Assembly (NCBI GenBank): GCA_947652115.1
Contig: OX393573.1
Span: forward strand, 704,619-768,618
DNA: 64,000 nucleotides
Reading direction: 5' to 3'
From: Blastomussa wellsi
Taxonomy: Eukaryota; Cnidaria; Anthozoa; Scleractinia; Plerogyridae
The number at the start of each line of letters is the position of its first letter. The first letter of the stretch is position 1. Shown piece after piece: positions 1 to 14,100 of this stretch. A program made the translations under genes and the position numbers. The notes below the pieces were generated by a model, which did no database searches, had not been told where the DNA came from, and saw nothing but the letters and a program-made list of their open reading frames with translations.

Positions 1-957
1 GTACACTTTCTTTTTTACAATAGGAACCGGTTGCACATAGTTGGAGTGGTCCGTCTTTCTTTCGGCGAAGATTCTGTTGTGTTTGTAGGAAAAGACTTGA
101 TGAACATGTAGCGTTCCGATGCCAAGGTGGACTGTAATCCCTGTGTTTTTATTACTAAATCAAGCTTTAGCTGCAGTTTTTAACAGCACATTTAACCTGG
201 GAGCGAGAGGGTACATGCATATTTGGGGAGCAGGCATGGTGAATCGGCCTCTCACTGTTGTGGTCTGGGTTCAAATCCTGAACCTGGTATCATGCATGGG
301 TTATGTTTGTTGTTGATTCTCACCCTTGCCTCAAGAGTTTTTCTCAGCCAGGTTCTTTCTCCCCAAGCACCAACACTTCTAAATTCCCACAAGCTTCTAT
401 GTGTAGCATTAAATAAAACCATGGATGTAATATATCAAACACGAGAGACGGTGTCCAAACACCGACAAGAGAGTTGAAAATATGATGCGCAGCGAAGTAT
501 TTTTGACAAACTTTTAGGTGTTTGGAAATGTGATGAAACACTGTCTTGCGTGTTTGATATATCTTCTCAATCGAAACTGAAACTACGGAGAAAACGAAAA
601 AATAAAATCGTAAAAATCTATGCTAATTAAGATCACATTGTCAAACCATGGTTACGGTTCTGATTTCCTTTGTTTTAACGTGATGAGTTACTAATGAGTT
701 TGAGAAGTATAAATAAAGGTACACTGTATAGCATAGTCAATTAATATATCATTTTTGTTATGCTACCCTAAAGAGCAATAGTTTTTTTACTCTATTAGCC
801 TGAATCTTACACTTGGATTTTGCAATTTAGCTCTGTATGGGTTTTCCTTGGTTTTCCTCTTGGTCTTTATTGAGGTATAACTTACAAAGGTTTTTAGAAG
901 AAAACTTCTTTTCAAGCACTGAAAGTTTGAGGGAATTGTACTTTTTTTCTTTTGCAG
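1..957. other. Intron or 5' flank of the DGK gene, with a SINE-like insert
   Basis: No coding exon could be supported before the exon at 958. At about 225-345 there is a tRNA-like segment with a box-B-type motif (GGTTCAAATCC near 269-279), which looks like a degraded SINE. The rest is AT-rich, ordinary intron-like sequence. The missing 5' exons of the DGK gene, including its first C1 domain, probably lie to the left of the window. Confidence 0.5.
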
Positions 958-3900
958 TTTGTGACTACTTTACTCATGAAGAATGCAGGGAGTTTAGCGT
1001 TAGTGATTGCAAGAAGTGTGCTTCATATACCCCATGGGTACAAAAGGTACATGTCATGTGACAAACCATTATAAGAGGTTACTACTAGTTTAAGCTCTAA
1101 CTGTTATTAACAGTATGTAATAATTTTAAATGTTTTAATGTCATCAATAATTTCTTCCACTGATAACAGCAATCCGTTCGGCAAGCTCATCATTGGCGGG
1201 AAGGAAATTTATCACCCAGTGCAAAGTGTGCACACTGTAAACGTACCTGTGGAACCATGGAGTGTCCAGCGAGTGTCAAATGCAGCTGGTGTGGACAGTC
1301 AGTGAGTGACCTGTTTCTTTTATCATGACAAAATGCACTTTGACTGATGTCTCTTGTCATGCATGGTTGACAATAAATCAAGATGCAAAATGGATTTCTC
1401 TGTACATTTTCTCTGTCCACAAAGGGATGGAAATTCCTGGGGGTGAGGGTGGGGGTGAAGCTTAATTGGAGTTTCCATAGGTGTGGGATGGGGAAGCTGC
1501 CTATTGGTCTCCTGGGTTTAATTAACAGACTTTTCTGAAGAGCCTCCCTGTTCCTTACACATGGAAGTGCCCCCCGCCCCTACTCCAGTGGGTTATCTCG
1601 ACTGACAGCTCATAGAAAGGCCATATTTGTAGCTACTATAACAGAGACATTGTTGAGCACTTAACACTTTGTTGTAATCACCAACAGGCTCACAGCACTT
1701 GTCATTACATGTTACCCAAAGAGTGTGGATTTGGTTATCTTCACAAGCTTGTTTTACCTCCATATGCTGTATCAATGCCAAATGTCACCTTGTGGAGTTC
1801 ATGTTCACAAAACAGATGCAGATCTACAAGTATTATAAGTGGTGAGCTTGGTACTTATGTTGTGGTTTGAGATTTTTTAAACCAGTTTGATTTTCATTTC
1901 TCATTGTCTTATGTTGATTGACATAATCTGAAACAAGGATAAATTTAAACCACAACACTTATATCAATTGATAATATAATTTATTAATTAATATTCATAC
2001 TGCTTCACTGAAAGAATAAAAGTTCATACATTCACTCAATCAGGAATGTGTTGTCCCAGAAAACATCTCTACTCCCCCATTGGGATGGTATGTCTCCCCC
2101 TCCAGAAATTCCACCTCAGCCTTGTGCTTCATTAAAAAAACTTTGGTCTTTGCGACCACCCCCACCCCCTCTCCCTGCTGTAATGTCCAATGTCTCTCCA
2201 TGGGGAGGCTATGGTTAATTTTTTTTCCCTGCAGGTCACAATCCAGTGCACAGTTTATAACATGTTCTTTCAGACTACAGTGCCTCCATCAACCATTATG
2301 CCTGTACCATTATATTCATATCATAACAATCTTAAACTGGATCCTCACACTCTGATATGACAAATGTCTTTGTTTAATTGACTAGAACTATTAATAGTCC
2401 TGTCAGTGATGAGTGGGACTGGGTGTTAACATTTTTTTACAGACACAACAGATGATGATGATGGGATAGTCTCAGATGACCCTCTGCAAAACAGAGACAA
2501 GATCAGTTCTTCTCCTGATCCAGGTGCAGTAATTAATTTTGAATTTCCTGAATTAATCATTAGCTAGCTTGGCGTTTGTTAAAAGTGCTCACTTCTACGT
2601 TGTTTATTAAATTCTTTGTTGGTCAAATGTACTAGAACCATGATGAACCTCCAGTCAGGTTTTATTATTAATAATTAGTCCATCTTTCAATTTTGTCATT
2701 ACAAGAATTTTCTCTTTAAGTGTCAGTAACACTAGTTGGTAATAATCCTTATATAATTTGTATTAAATAGATATTAATAATTGTTTTTTCAGGTGAAACA
2801 TATTTAAAGATTTATGATGGTGAAGTAGCAGACCCAAAACTTTGTAAAAACATTGCAATTCCTAGGACAGCTCAAGCCAGCAATGTTCTGGTGAGTTTTT
2901 GTTTCCAATCAGTGGACACTTAAACCATGCGCCATCATTGTAGGGTATTGTGAACTGTGCTGTGCTGTGTTACAAGCACTGAACTATGCTGCTGTGTTCT
3001 AGTAGTGTCAGTGCCTTGATTTCAACCTTGGGGTGGCAAGATTTGAGTTACATAGAAGGAATTTCTGGAAGGTTTTGGAGTCCAAAGCAAGAAACCTTGT
3101 TCTCCCATCTGGGAGGTATCAATATTTTCTGGAATAGTACACTTATTTAATCATAAATCATATTTTTTATCTGTTCAATAATCAACAGGAAGAAGCTCTA
3201 AAGAAATTTCACATCACAGATGATCCCAGTAATTACTACCTTGCAAGGGCCGTGGATGAAGGTCAGATCAACGTCTAAATTCTACTTACAATTCCAATAA
3301 GTGGACCAAATACTGCTGGTATAGCCATACTACAGTGCTGATCGTCATTTCATGCTGCTGCCCTTTGACAGCGATAAACAGTGCTTTGAAAGGGCTTCTT
3401 GTGGCAGCAATTCAGCAGCCAAAATTTGTGACAGCTTCAGCCCCCAATTTTACAGCTCTTTGTGACCTTTTTGTTGCAAGGTTACTGCATTGCTTGGCAT
3501 CGCTTATGCAGCACTAATGCAGTCATTTTTCAGAACTTTTGCAGGACTACAAATTTAGTGTTCCTGCAACCTTACTACAGCGCTTTGTGCGAAGCTAAAA
3601 AGGCTAATTAAAGAAAGAGCAGCACATGATTCGTCATTTCAATCCACAGTGATTAGCATGATTATAAATTGTAATTTATCTGTAAAATGCATGGAGGTTA
3701 TGTCCATTAGGCAAGTGATTGACTGTGTATATCATCATGTGAAAATTGGAAATGAGATTCTCCCAGACCAGAAAGGAAGGTTGGAATGTTGATCAATGCT
3801 GTCTTTCTTTCACAGAGAATGAACGTGCCCTTGATCCTGAAGAGAAACCTCATCAATTTACGGAAAAAAATTCATCAAAACCATTGATCTTCCTCCGAAT

Positions 3901-5127
3901 GAAGGTACCGGTACATAATGAAGATTGTGTATGTTTGATGATTGGGAGGAAGAAAACTTGATGTCGTGATTTTTTTATTTAAACATATTCAAGATTCTTT
4001 TTAATATAATTATGATTGTTTGTTTCTCTTTCTTGTTTTAATTAATTGCAAATTGCATTGGTGTGCAGTGGAATCCTGATTTTTCCAACTCTAAGTGAAG
4101 CAACTGAGTTTGGGTTTGAAAAATCAAGGGTATGAGTAATTGTGATTCCACTATCTGCACCTAATATAAAAAAAATGCTTAATATTCTGGCCAAGATTGA
4201 TCTGCTGTTCACCAGTGAGATAAATCATTCAGTGGGAAACATAGCATGTTTTGTCAACACTTAAGGTCAGCACACACGAGGGGACTAGGGAGTGAGTCTG
4301 CATACGAGCCTAGTGGCCTACTGGCTGGAGCTTAGCATGAAGTGCAGAGAATATTTCCACTCCCCCTAGATGGGATGCAAGTCCATCGCAGGGTTACCCC
4401 CAGCAGTAAATTGACCAGTACCCATTTATACACCTGGGTGAAGAGAGGCACGGTGAGAGTGAAATGTCTTGCCCAAGAACACAACGCAGTGCCCCGGCCA
4501 GGTCTTCATCCCAAACCATCCGATCCAGAGTCCAGCACACTAACCATTAGACCATCATGCCCCCTCCCATTGTGTGAACTAGCTATTTTTGTACAAAAAT
4601 CTAGACGCAAGGACCAGAATTTGGTCCCTGCGACTAGTCCCACATATTCAAACTAGTTTGAATTCGTGGGCCTTGACTTGTCTCCTCAAGTCCCTTTGAA
4701 TGATGGCTAGTTGACACTTAGCAATTATAGCAATTTGTATAGAACTTTATGTCATTTGCCATCAAACAATTTCTCCCAGGTTTTTAAATTGCAATTGCAT
4801 TATTTAAATCATTGCTTTGTTTATTCCCATATCCTTAGAGTGCTGATAGACGAAAAGGGTACATCAGAGTTTATCCTGGAATGATAAAGTAAGTTCTTGT
4901 CAAACAATGTCAATTTAATTCTTGAATGAATTCTTCTGACTAGATTGTTCTAATTAAATTTAATTTTTAACATTTTATTTTAAAACAGTGTGTCCTCAAC
5001 GTTCAAGACGATTCCAGTGACAGCAGTCACAACTGTTACAGATGTCATTCAGATCGCTTTGGAAAAATTTGGGCTGAAGGTTTGTAAATCTCACTAACTG
5101 TTTGTTATAACTGGTCTCATTGTATAG

Positions 5128-5162
<35 letters not shown>

Positions 5163-8100
5163 TCAGTGGGAAGTATAACAATATAATTTGGTTTGGTTTT
5201 AATTTTGGTTTAGCGAATCATTCACTCTGACGAAGGGCTAACGCTCGAAATGTCAGCTCTCGAATCTCTTTACGGTGGCCAATTTACATTATCAACCCAG
5301 TTGATAAAACCAAATTATATGGTCTCATTGTAGCCTTCCTGCCTTCCCCTCCCTTCTCAGTATGTTTTTGCTCCCTTCACCCCCCAGGCTCCATTGTTTC
5401 ACCCCCCCCCCCCTCTGCTCTTCCTCTGACACTTCGCACTCAATCAATCAATCAATCAATCAACTTTATTTAAAACACGGTAGATGGCTCAGCAAGCTGG
5501 TTTTCAGACATGCCGTGTGAGAATTAACCTAACCTATGCTTGGTCCCTCTACCATGTACTGTACTTCCTTTCCCTGTTCTCCCTCCCATTTAATTTACCA
5601 TTTTCCTTCCTTACCCCTCTCATCCTGTCTTAGCTTTTCCTCTCCCTTCCTTCCCTTTCCCCCTCCAGGCTCTTCCCCTTCCTCCATACCCTAACCCAAG
5701 CTGGCTCTCCTCGAAGTAGACAAAGCACTCCAAAAGAAGGACATAGTTATTTGGGACTGAAAATGCCTTTCTTTGTAATTATTTCTTTTATTATTAACAG
5801 GGTGCAGATCCGGATAACTTCTCTTTGACGGAAGTCCACTTAAATCAGGGAGGTACGATATGAAATATTTTAACTACTACTCTGAGCCACTTGAGAATAA
5901 AGTAAAATTATAACTGAAATTATTAAAGAACAACATTTTGCTGTCCTCATGGCAGCATGGTCAAGATCAAAATGTCAATCACTTGCAATGAAGTATTCTG
6001 AATAAAATTAAGATAATTATAAATATAATAGGAAAATGTTGTAATAAAAAAGTGAAATCAATGCAATTAAAACAGGAGAGTATTGTTCTACATGAAAAGT
6101 TCTGCACAATTAGTTTTGCAATTATTTAGTCTTGTTTTCTCTCTAGTAGTCTGAGTAAACTTAATACGAAGGGAAAAAACTTGGATTGATGCAATTAAGA
6201 ATCATGAGATGGTTGCTTTAACATTATAATTACCGGTATATTATAAAGACCATGATTCGCTACTGTTAAGAATTAGATTATGAACACAAGTTTTCTAGCT
6301 ATAAGTAAATTATAGTCAAGGAAGTGCTCACAGAGAACATTACGGTGTATTATGTAATTGTTTTAGTAGACACTCTCAAGGATTGCAGCCCCAAATCTTA
6401 AATGTAATTCAAAGTTGAAGTCATAACAAGCAAACAGTAACTTTTGAACCAACATCGTATCAGAAACAAATTTTAAGGCAGATCTGTGGATTTCCAAAAG
6501 TACACGGTGAAGCGTCTATGAATAACATTTAAAAGTCAATAATTTCAGATTAAGTAACCCTAGTCAAGAAAATTATTGTGAGATTATCTTTAAGCATAAT
6601 AAGACTAGACAGTACAAATTGGTTTGTATATATCAATAGTCTCTAAAATTGTTAATTTATTGCTTGTTTCTACAGTTATGAATTTTTTCAGTAAAACACG
6701 CAATAATCCTACAAAAGATATAAATGTTGGTAAGGCATGGAGTAATAATGTTAAACAGTTCAAATTAAACTTCAATCAATTCTTCAAAAATAAAATTACC
6801 GTAAATGCCTAAATATTAGGGGTACAAGATTAAAATGTTGGATTTTATCGTTTGTTTTTACCGTTTCATGTTTTAAGAAATCTCTTTTAATAATTCAAGT
6901 TAATTTTGCTCGAAATGTGGAATTGCACACTAGCAAAAGTTGATACTGACATTGCAATAAATTGTTAATACTTAAGACAGTTGTTTTCATAATATTATTA
7001 TTAAATTATTGTTATAGGAACTATGTGGAACACAAGGCTTGTAATATAATGTAAATGAATTTGAAATAATTTTTTTTTCTAAACTGGCATAAGAATGCTT
7101 CAAAAGTAAAAGAAAAGTTAAAGTACAGAAAAGCTAAAGTAAACTAGATGTAATGATTGTGACTTAAAATTACAACTACAGGTGCAGCAAACTGTCTTTG
7201 ATAACCTTCAAGTTGTGATCAAGTATTGTTCAGTTAGTAACTTAGATTCAAACCTACACTGTACTCAGTCTGAGTATTTACTCTCTCTTTTTTAGTTCAA
7301 GAACGAAGGATGGAATACAATGATTGTCCATGGAAAACACTAATGGACGTCAGAAAAGTATAATATTAAATCAGTAATTACCTCAGTAAATGTAGCATTT
7401 CATCTTTTGCGTATTGTAAACAGTATCGCATGAGGGGAGAGGGGTGGATGAAATGTTTTTTGGATGGAGCACTGAACGAGAGTAATGCTGTACATAGTTT
7501 GAGGGAATGCACTGAACAAATACAGAGGGATAGAACAATGTGATTAATGCAGAATACAGTCATCAAGTTGGTGATTTCAGGGTTAAAGTTGAGAGAAGCT
7601 TATACATAGACCAAGGGTCAGGTAGCATGGCATAGCCAGGATTTTTCAAAGGGGGGTCACACCTGTTGTGCTCGCCAGTTTGTCATGTCAACCTCCACAC
7701 TGTGTTACACTTGTTTACTTTATATACCTTATTAAAAGGAAGAAATCATCTCTGAATGCTTTGTTTCTTTTATTTATTAATTGCTTTGTATTTACAAGTT
7801 CTGAATTAATTTTTATGGTTTTCATCCAATTTTTTCCAATGGTTGTTAACTTTTAATTTACCCACTATTTCGTTTATGATTATCATTCCCCTCAGCTTAC
7901 CATTTTGTTTATTTGTTTTATATAAATGTTGTTTCAAAGTGAGCTGTAAGAGATACAGCAGACTTGACTCACAGTTATCGTTTAAAAATAGATTTTCTTG
8001 TTGTGTGGCCACAGGAAACCCAGCAGTAACATGTTTATTATTTATTTGTCTGTTGATAGACAAGTTAAGATCAAATGGCTAGCAACGTGTTTCCTTAAAA

Positions 8101-11100
8101 ATAATGGGAACAATCTTTTTGCAGAAGTCTATAAGGAAAATGAAACTCACAAGATTCTATTTACGGCAAAACTTGGAGCCTCCGGGAGATGTATGCATAT
8201 GTGTAGGAAGTCTGCCTACTGGCCTGGATTCAAGCAAATATGAAACTCTCATTAGTGATGTTTTAGGAGAGAGTAAGTGTTGTGTGATCTAAAATGAGGA
8301 AAATTAGTAATAGTGCTATGACTGAGTGGAGTACAATTCAGGGAGTAAGCGGGCAAGTAATTTCAAATTAGGTGTCTAATTACAGGTATCCAGTTTGAAG
8401 TTGTTCCAATTGGATACCTGTAATAGGATACCCACGCCAATTGTACACTGATTACACTACAAATAGGCACGCACAGAACCAATCAAAATCAAGAATTTTG
8501 TTATAGATACACGATCAAATGTTTAATAGCCTTAAATTTATTAGTCAGAATTTACGGTTAATACCAGTATTGTTACAGTAATAGTAAATTTTGACACTTG
8601 TGCAGAAAGTACTGTCTAATAAGCACCTATTGTGTAATGAACTCTTCTGTGTCGAGGCATTTCTCACAATGATTAACTTTATTTATTTGCTGCATCCAAT
8701 ATTAATTTTACAGCTATGCAGTTTTGTGAAGTGAAAAGTGTATTTCCAAGTTATGGTGAGTCATTTGGCATGAATAAAGTATGTCTGTATTGACTTAAAC
8801 TGTGAGTCATGATTCTAAATCATGCTGTAAGTAAACAGTAGTCAGCTTTTATTTTAGACAGAAAATCTACTGTTCAGTCCCTCACAGTTTGCTGTATGTG
8901 AATCACAAGAAACATGTGTCTTAATAGGCCCTTTGCAGCTAGGCTGCATGACCTACTTTTCATAAAATTATCAGCTACATCTTAAAGAATGCCAGAAATG
9001 AAAAGAGCACATCAAAAATAGTAAACTGGCCAAGTTTCATGTTTTATGGAAGTTATTGAATTTTTGAAAAGTTGCTGAAGAGCAAGGCCTTGCTCTCTCT
9101 CTTTAAATTTTCTCTAAAATTCAAACTGTCCTGTAACCTTACTCTTAAATGTCATGGGCCTCAAACTTGGTCATAGTGCTATTTGTGACATGCTCTTTCC
9201 ATTTCTGGCATTCTTTAAGCTATAGCCTATTATAAAAAAAAATCAGCAAAAATTTGGTCATGTCATCCCAGCCGCAAAGGGCTTTACCCCAAGGCAAGCA
9301 AATATTTAACAAGAACATAATGCAGTCAGCCACTGGCCTGGATATGAACTCAGACCGCTCACTCTAGAGTCCAGCACACTATCCATTTGGCTGTCATGCA
9401 TGGTTCTCATGTTAATGATGTATGTTCCTTCTCTGTATATAGGCATGGTGTATTTGTTTTTCCCGGCTGCTGATGTAGCGGCTGATGCTGTGGATAAATT
9501 CAAGAGCTCAACTGTGGACAGCAAGCATCTGTTTGTAAGAGTCTTGCCAAACATTCATGTAAGTTTCAGCAAAGTGTTTAGGAGGCACAGCATACCCAAG
9601 TAGTTAGAACTTTGGACTCTAGTGTAAATTAAGGAGGTAGCGTGGCCGAGTGGTTAGACCGTTGGACTTGAAATACGCAAGTTGCGGGCTCAAGTCCCAT
9701 TCTGACTACTAGCTGGTGTTGTTAGAACTTGGTAGCCCCAAGTTCAACTTCTTGGCCATGTTATACTGTTCTGCCTCCTGCCAGTTGGGATTAATATTTA
9801 TCTGCAAGAATGGCTACATTTTAAGTAAGAAGAAACAATATTATTCTCACAATATAATAACAAAAAAATGCTTTCAATTGACACTTCCTACCTACCCACA
9901 GCCTGAACTGTTCCCCCCTAACAGTCAGCCACTTCTTGTGCTTGTGAACTCTAAAAGTGGAGGTGGTCAGGGGGCCGACATGCTGGCAGCTTTCCAGAGA
10001 CTTCTCAACCCTCATCAAGTACACAGTCTGACAGAAGGAGGACCATTATTAGGGTTTGTTGAACGTTTAACTTTCAGTCAACTTTTTAAGAGTTTGCAGT
10101 TTAAATGTTGAAACTAAATCAGTCGAATTAGTCAGAAAGACCATGCCAGTATTGTAAAATTGCAAGACATAACTTGATGTGCTCACATCTTCGTTAATCA
10201 CAGGTTGTAAACCATTTAAAAAATGTTTAGTAACTGATCAAGATGTGAGTTGCATCAAAACATGTCTTGCAGCTTTTTAAAGAAGATTGTGACCTTTCTT
10301 AAAATTGCTATATTTTAATTTCCAGAATTAATACTTTGTCATCTGTAATTTTAACTTATCCCTTTTTGTTAGGTTTTATGCTTTCAGGTCAATTCCTGAT
10401 TTTCGTGTTTTGATCTGCGGCGGTGACGGCACTGTTGGATGGGTGCTGTCATGTTTGGATGATGTCATTCAGGAGCTGAAGTGCAAGATGCCGGCTTCAG
10501 CTATTCTTCCTCTGGGCACAGGTGAATTAATGGCTGCCAATAATGTAATGTCGTGTTCATTTTAGCATGCATGATACACCTCAACTGAAGACCTGTTTTG
10601 ATTGAATAGGATCTTCACACACGAAAACTTGTCAAGTTATTAGCCAGGGTACATTCCTAGCCACAAATTAGCTAGCAGAAAAATGACAAGAATGATGAAC
10701 ATCATTTGTTTTTTCTTTGAATAATTATTTTTCATATTTTCACAAAAGTGATCAGTTCAACTCCTGTTGGGAGAATTCTGGCCTTTTTTTCTGAGTAGCT
10801 TGTGTAACTAGCTGATTAAAGTTTTTCTTATTTCCATTATCAGCTAGTCAATATCAAACTTAACATACTTGTCATGTAATACAACCCCAGTAAAGACACC
10901 CCCAGTTTGTGTTGAATCCTTGTATAGGGTATTATCATGATCAGTATGCCCACCTACTTGTTGTTTCATCTAAATCTTTGACCTGTTCAATAAGGATGAC
11001 CTTGTCAGGAGTAGAAGACTCCAGCCAACATAGCCAGGGGTCATAGACACACATAGACTACCCCAAGATGGTAGTCCCATTCAGAGCAGCACATGATCAA

Positions 11101-14100
11101 TTGCCAACTGAAGTTTTTTAGTACAGCATTTAAAAATTTGTATGCCTTACTGAATCGGTAATTTACATTACATGTAATATGTAACTAAACTTACAGGTAA
11201 TGATCTCTCCCGCGTTCTTCAGTGGGGAGGAGGGTACTCCGGTGGGGAGAGTCCTGTCTCACTACTTATGGCTATTGACCAGGCACAAGAAGGTTTCCTG
11301 GACAGATGGTGTGTGATGTTTGATTCACCCGACTCAACAGTCCCTGATACGTTGTCAAATGACAGTGCTATTGGTTCCATCGGCGGCAGAGAAGACGATC
11401 CTAGTATTTTTACCATGAATAATTATTTTGGTATTGGAATTGGTGCAGAGCTATGTTTGGATTTCCATCTACAGAGAGAAGAAGCTCCTGCAAAGTTTCA
11501 CAGCAGGTGTGTTGAGTGAAGTAAAATTTACAGTTTAAGGACACTCGTGTATGAAAGGTGTGAATGGTTGTTGTGCTGTTTAGGGACCTGGATTTTGGTC
11601 TTACTAACTTGGTGTTCATGCCTGATCAGGACACAACTTGACAAATATTGTCCGTCATCCAGGTCTTGTTTTATTCACACTGATTTGTCTGTAATTTGTA
11701 ATTTGTCTGTAACATTGTCTGTAATTTTTATTTTTTGTTTCCTTTCAGACTTCATAACAAGGGTGTATATTTCAGAGCAGGACTGAGGAAAATGGTGAAA
11801 GGTTACCCCAAAACGTTTGTGGATGAAGTCGAAGTAGAGGTGATTACACGTCATCTTGTAACTTGTAACTAATGGTTAGGGGGCAGCATAACTTTGAATG
11901 AAACGCTCTTCAAGAACTATGACTTTTTCAATCATAGTGTAAAGTACTTCTTGCATGTTATTGTTTTATAAGTACCAAGAAGTCTTACTTTGAACTAGAT
12001 AAGTGCCCAGGGGGTACTCGGGGGGTCTGGCGTATTTTTTGGGTTGAAAATTTACATGCTTAGTATTTTTTTTGGGTCGAGATCTGTTGCATATTCTTTT
12101 AGGTCTTAAAAATACACGTACCTTTTGGGTCACATCTCCGAGCGAATTTTTGGGGGTCTAAAATTCCGGCTAGTGTATTTTTGGGGGGGTTGCAATGTCA
12201 AGCTTCGTTGGACCCTCCCCTCCCCTCCCCCCGTCATGTATAATGCAAGTAAACCCCCCCCTCGGATAAATGATCAGTTTTCTAAGGCTGTTACAGGGCT
12301 GCAAATAGTTTTTGCCAGTGAAAAGACGTCACAAAGTGTTGTCAATGCAAAGCATTGGCGTTTGCTTTGCAAAGCATAAAAATTGTCCAGACATTCTTCT
12401 GTTCGACTGCAGTTGGGATTTGATCGGACATTGGAAAATTTTGGTTGGCCTTTGTCCTTTGCTTTCCTGTTGTAAGGCTGTAGCCTGTTCAAGTATTACT
12501 CAATAAAAGAATTGTATGATCGTGTATTGTACTTACCAGTAAATGTATTTTCAGCATTTTGAATATTAATTCTCCTCTGATTGCGATGTACCTTGTAATT
12601 GTAGATTGATGGTAAAAAACTTGATTTACCAACATTGGAAGGAATTGTAATTCTTAACATAAGCAGGTAGGAGAGACTTGTGACTTCAACAGCAATTAAC
12701 AATCCTTTCAAGACAGAAAAAAGTGTATTCAAATCAACCCATTACAACCCATTGATATGCCCTTTTGAGGCCTGAGAAGTGCAAAGATGATTGATGGCAG
12801 TGAAAATGCAACCATTGGATTTAGTTTAGTTGACTGAGGTAGAATGCATTGAGTTAAATAATTTTTAAAGGCAGAGAAAAAGCATGTGACTTTCTTTTAT
12901 AACAAGTTTCACTGGTGTCAAATGTAATTTGCATTATCGGTATATGCTTTGTGATTTGTTGACCTATCAGGAGTAACATCAAAATCAATCACTGGTGCCA
13001 CCCTTGCACAGATTTCCTGGCACTGCGGTTGGTTCTCTAGGTTGTCTGCATCCTTTACTTTAATTGGTTTTAGTTTTTTGACACTCTGTCACTCAATCAA
13101 TCAATCAATCAAAGAGCTTAACATTTTTTTATGTTAGCGTAGTTCTAATGTACATGAAAATTCAGTTCTCAAATGTTATGTTTTTTTAATTGATTCTTTT
13201 TGTTAGTTGGGGAGCAGGAACTGATGCCTGGGGACCCGACAAAGAGGATGTAAGCAATTTATGCTGTGTAATTTTAATAAAACTAATACTCCATCTTAAG
13301 CAAACAAGACCTAATGTTTACCATAGTCTAACTTAAGAGCTCACCTTTGAAGAAACAAGTAAAACCGTCATGTAAACTAGTTACTTCTGTCAGTTGATCT
13401 TATTCTGACTTTTTCAAGTTCAGTGGATCAGTTTTGGATACTTTTTACATCAAGAATGAGCTACATTTAATTAAAAGGTGAAATTATAACCATGTGCAGT
13501 TTTGATTGGTCAGCTTTGTTGCAGGCTACCACAGATTTCAAAATTTCACCATTGTAAGCTATCTGTTTCCACGGTGGCCAGTTAATAGACTGTAAGTAAA
13601 CTGCCTATAACCTGTTGGTTGACAATTCACTAACAGGTCGCTATAATGGGAGCTATTTTTCACAAAAACCAAAACCTATGCATCAGTGGCCTCTCTTACT
13701 CAGTTGTCTTCAGTGTTGTGACGTCATATTAATTTTCATCCAGGGTTATGCTCCAGCTTGTCATTGTGATGGCCTTGTCGAAGTAGTTGGTCTTCAAGGA
13801 GTCATGCACTTGGTAAGGGACACAGAAAATCTCAGCTCAAACAGCTTTTTATCAGGCCTGAGCTTATCTCGGTTTCTGTAGTATGAAGCGACTAGGAGTA
13901 TTTCTACTCCCCCCTGGATGGGGAGCTAGTCCATCGCAGGGTTACCCCCAAGCATAAAATTTTGCCAGTACCCATTTATACACCTGGATGAAGAGAGGCA
14001 CTGTGAGAGTAAATTGCATTGCACAAGAACACAACGCAATGTCCCACCCGATGCTCAAACTCAGACTGTTCTTTCTGGAGTGCACGCCTCGCACATATAT

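Noticed and set aside
3262..3815. Possible extra DGK exon in the intron after 3261
   Set aside because: The frame at 3335-3517 lacks good splice borders, and the RA domain reads continuously from the exon ending 3261 to the exon starting 3816.
9633..9706. Possible class II (Ser/Leu) tRNA
   Set aside because: The acceptor stem and variable arm are decayed and the sequence continues into a SINE body.
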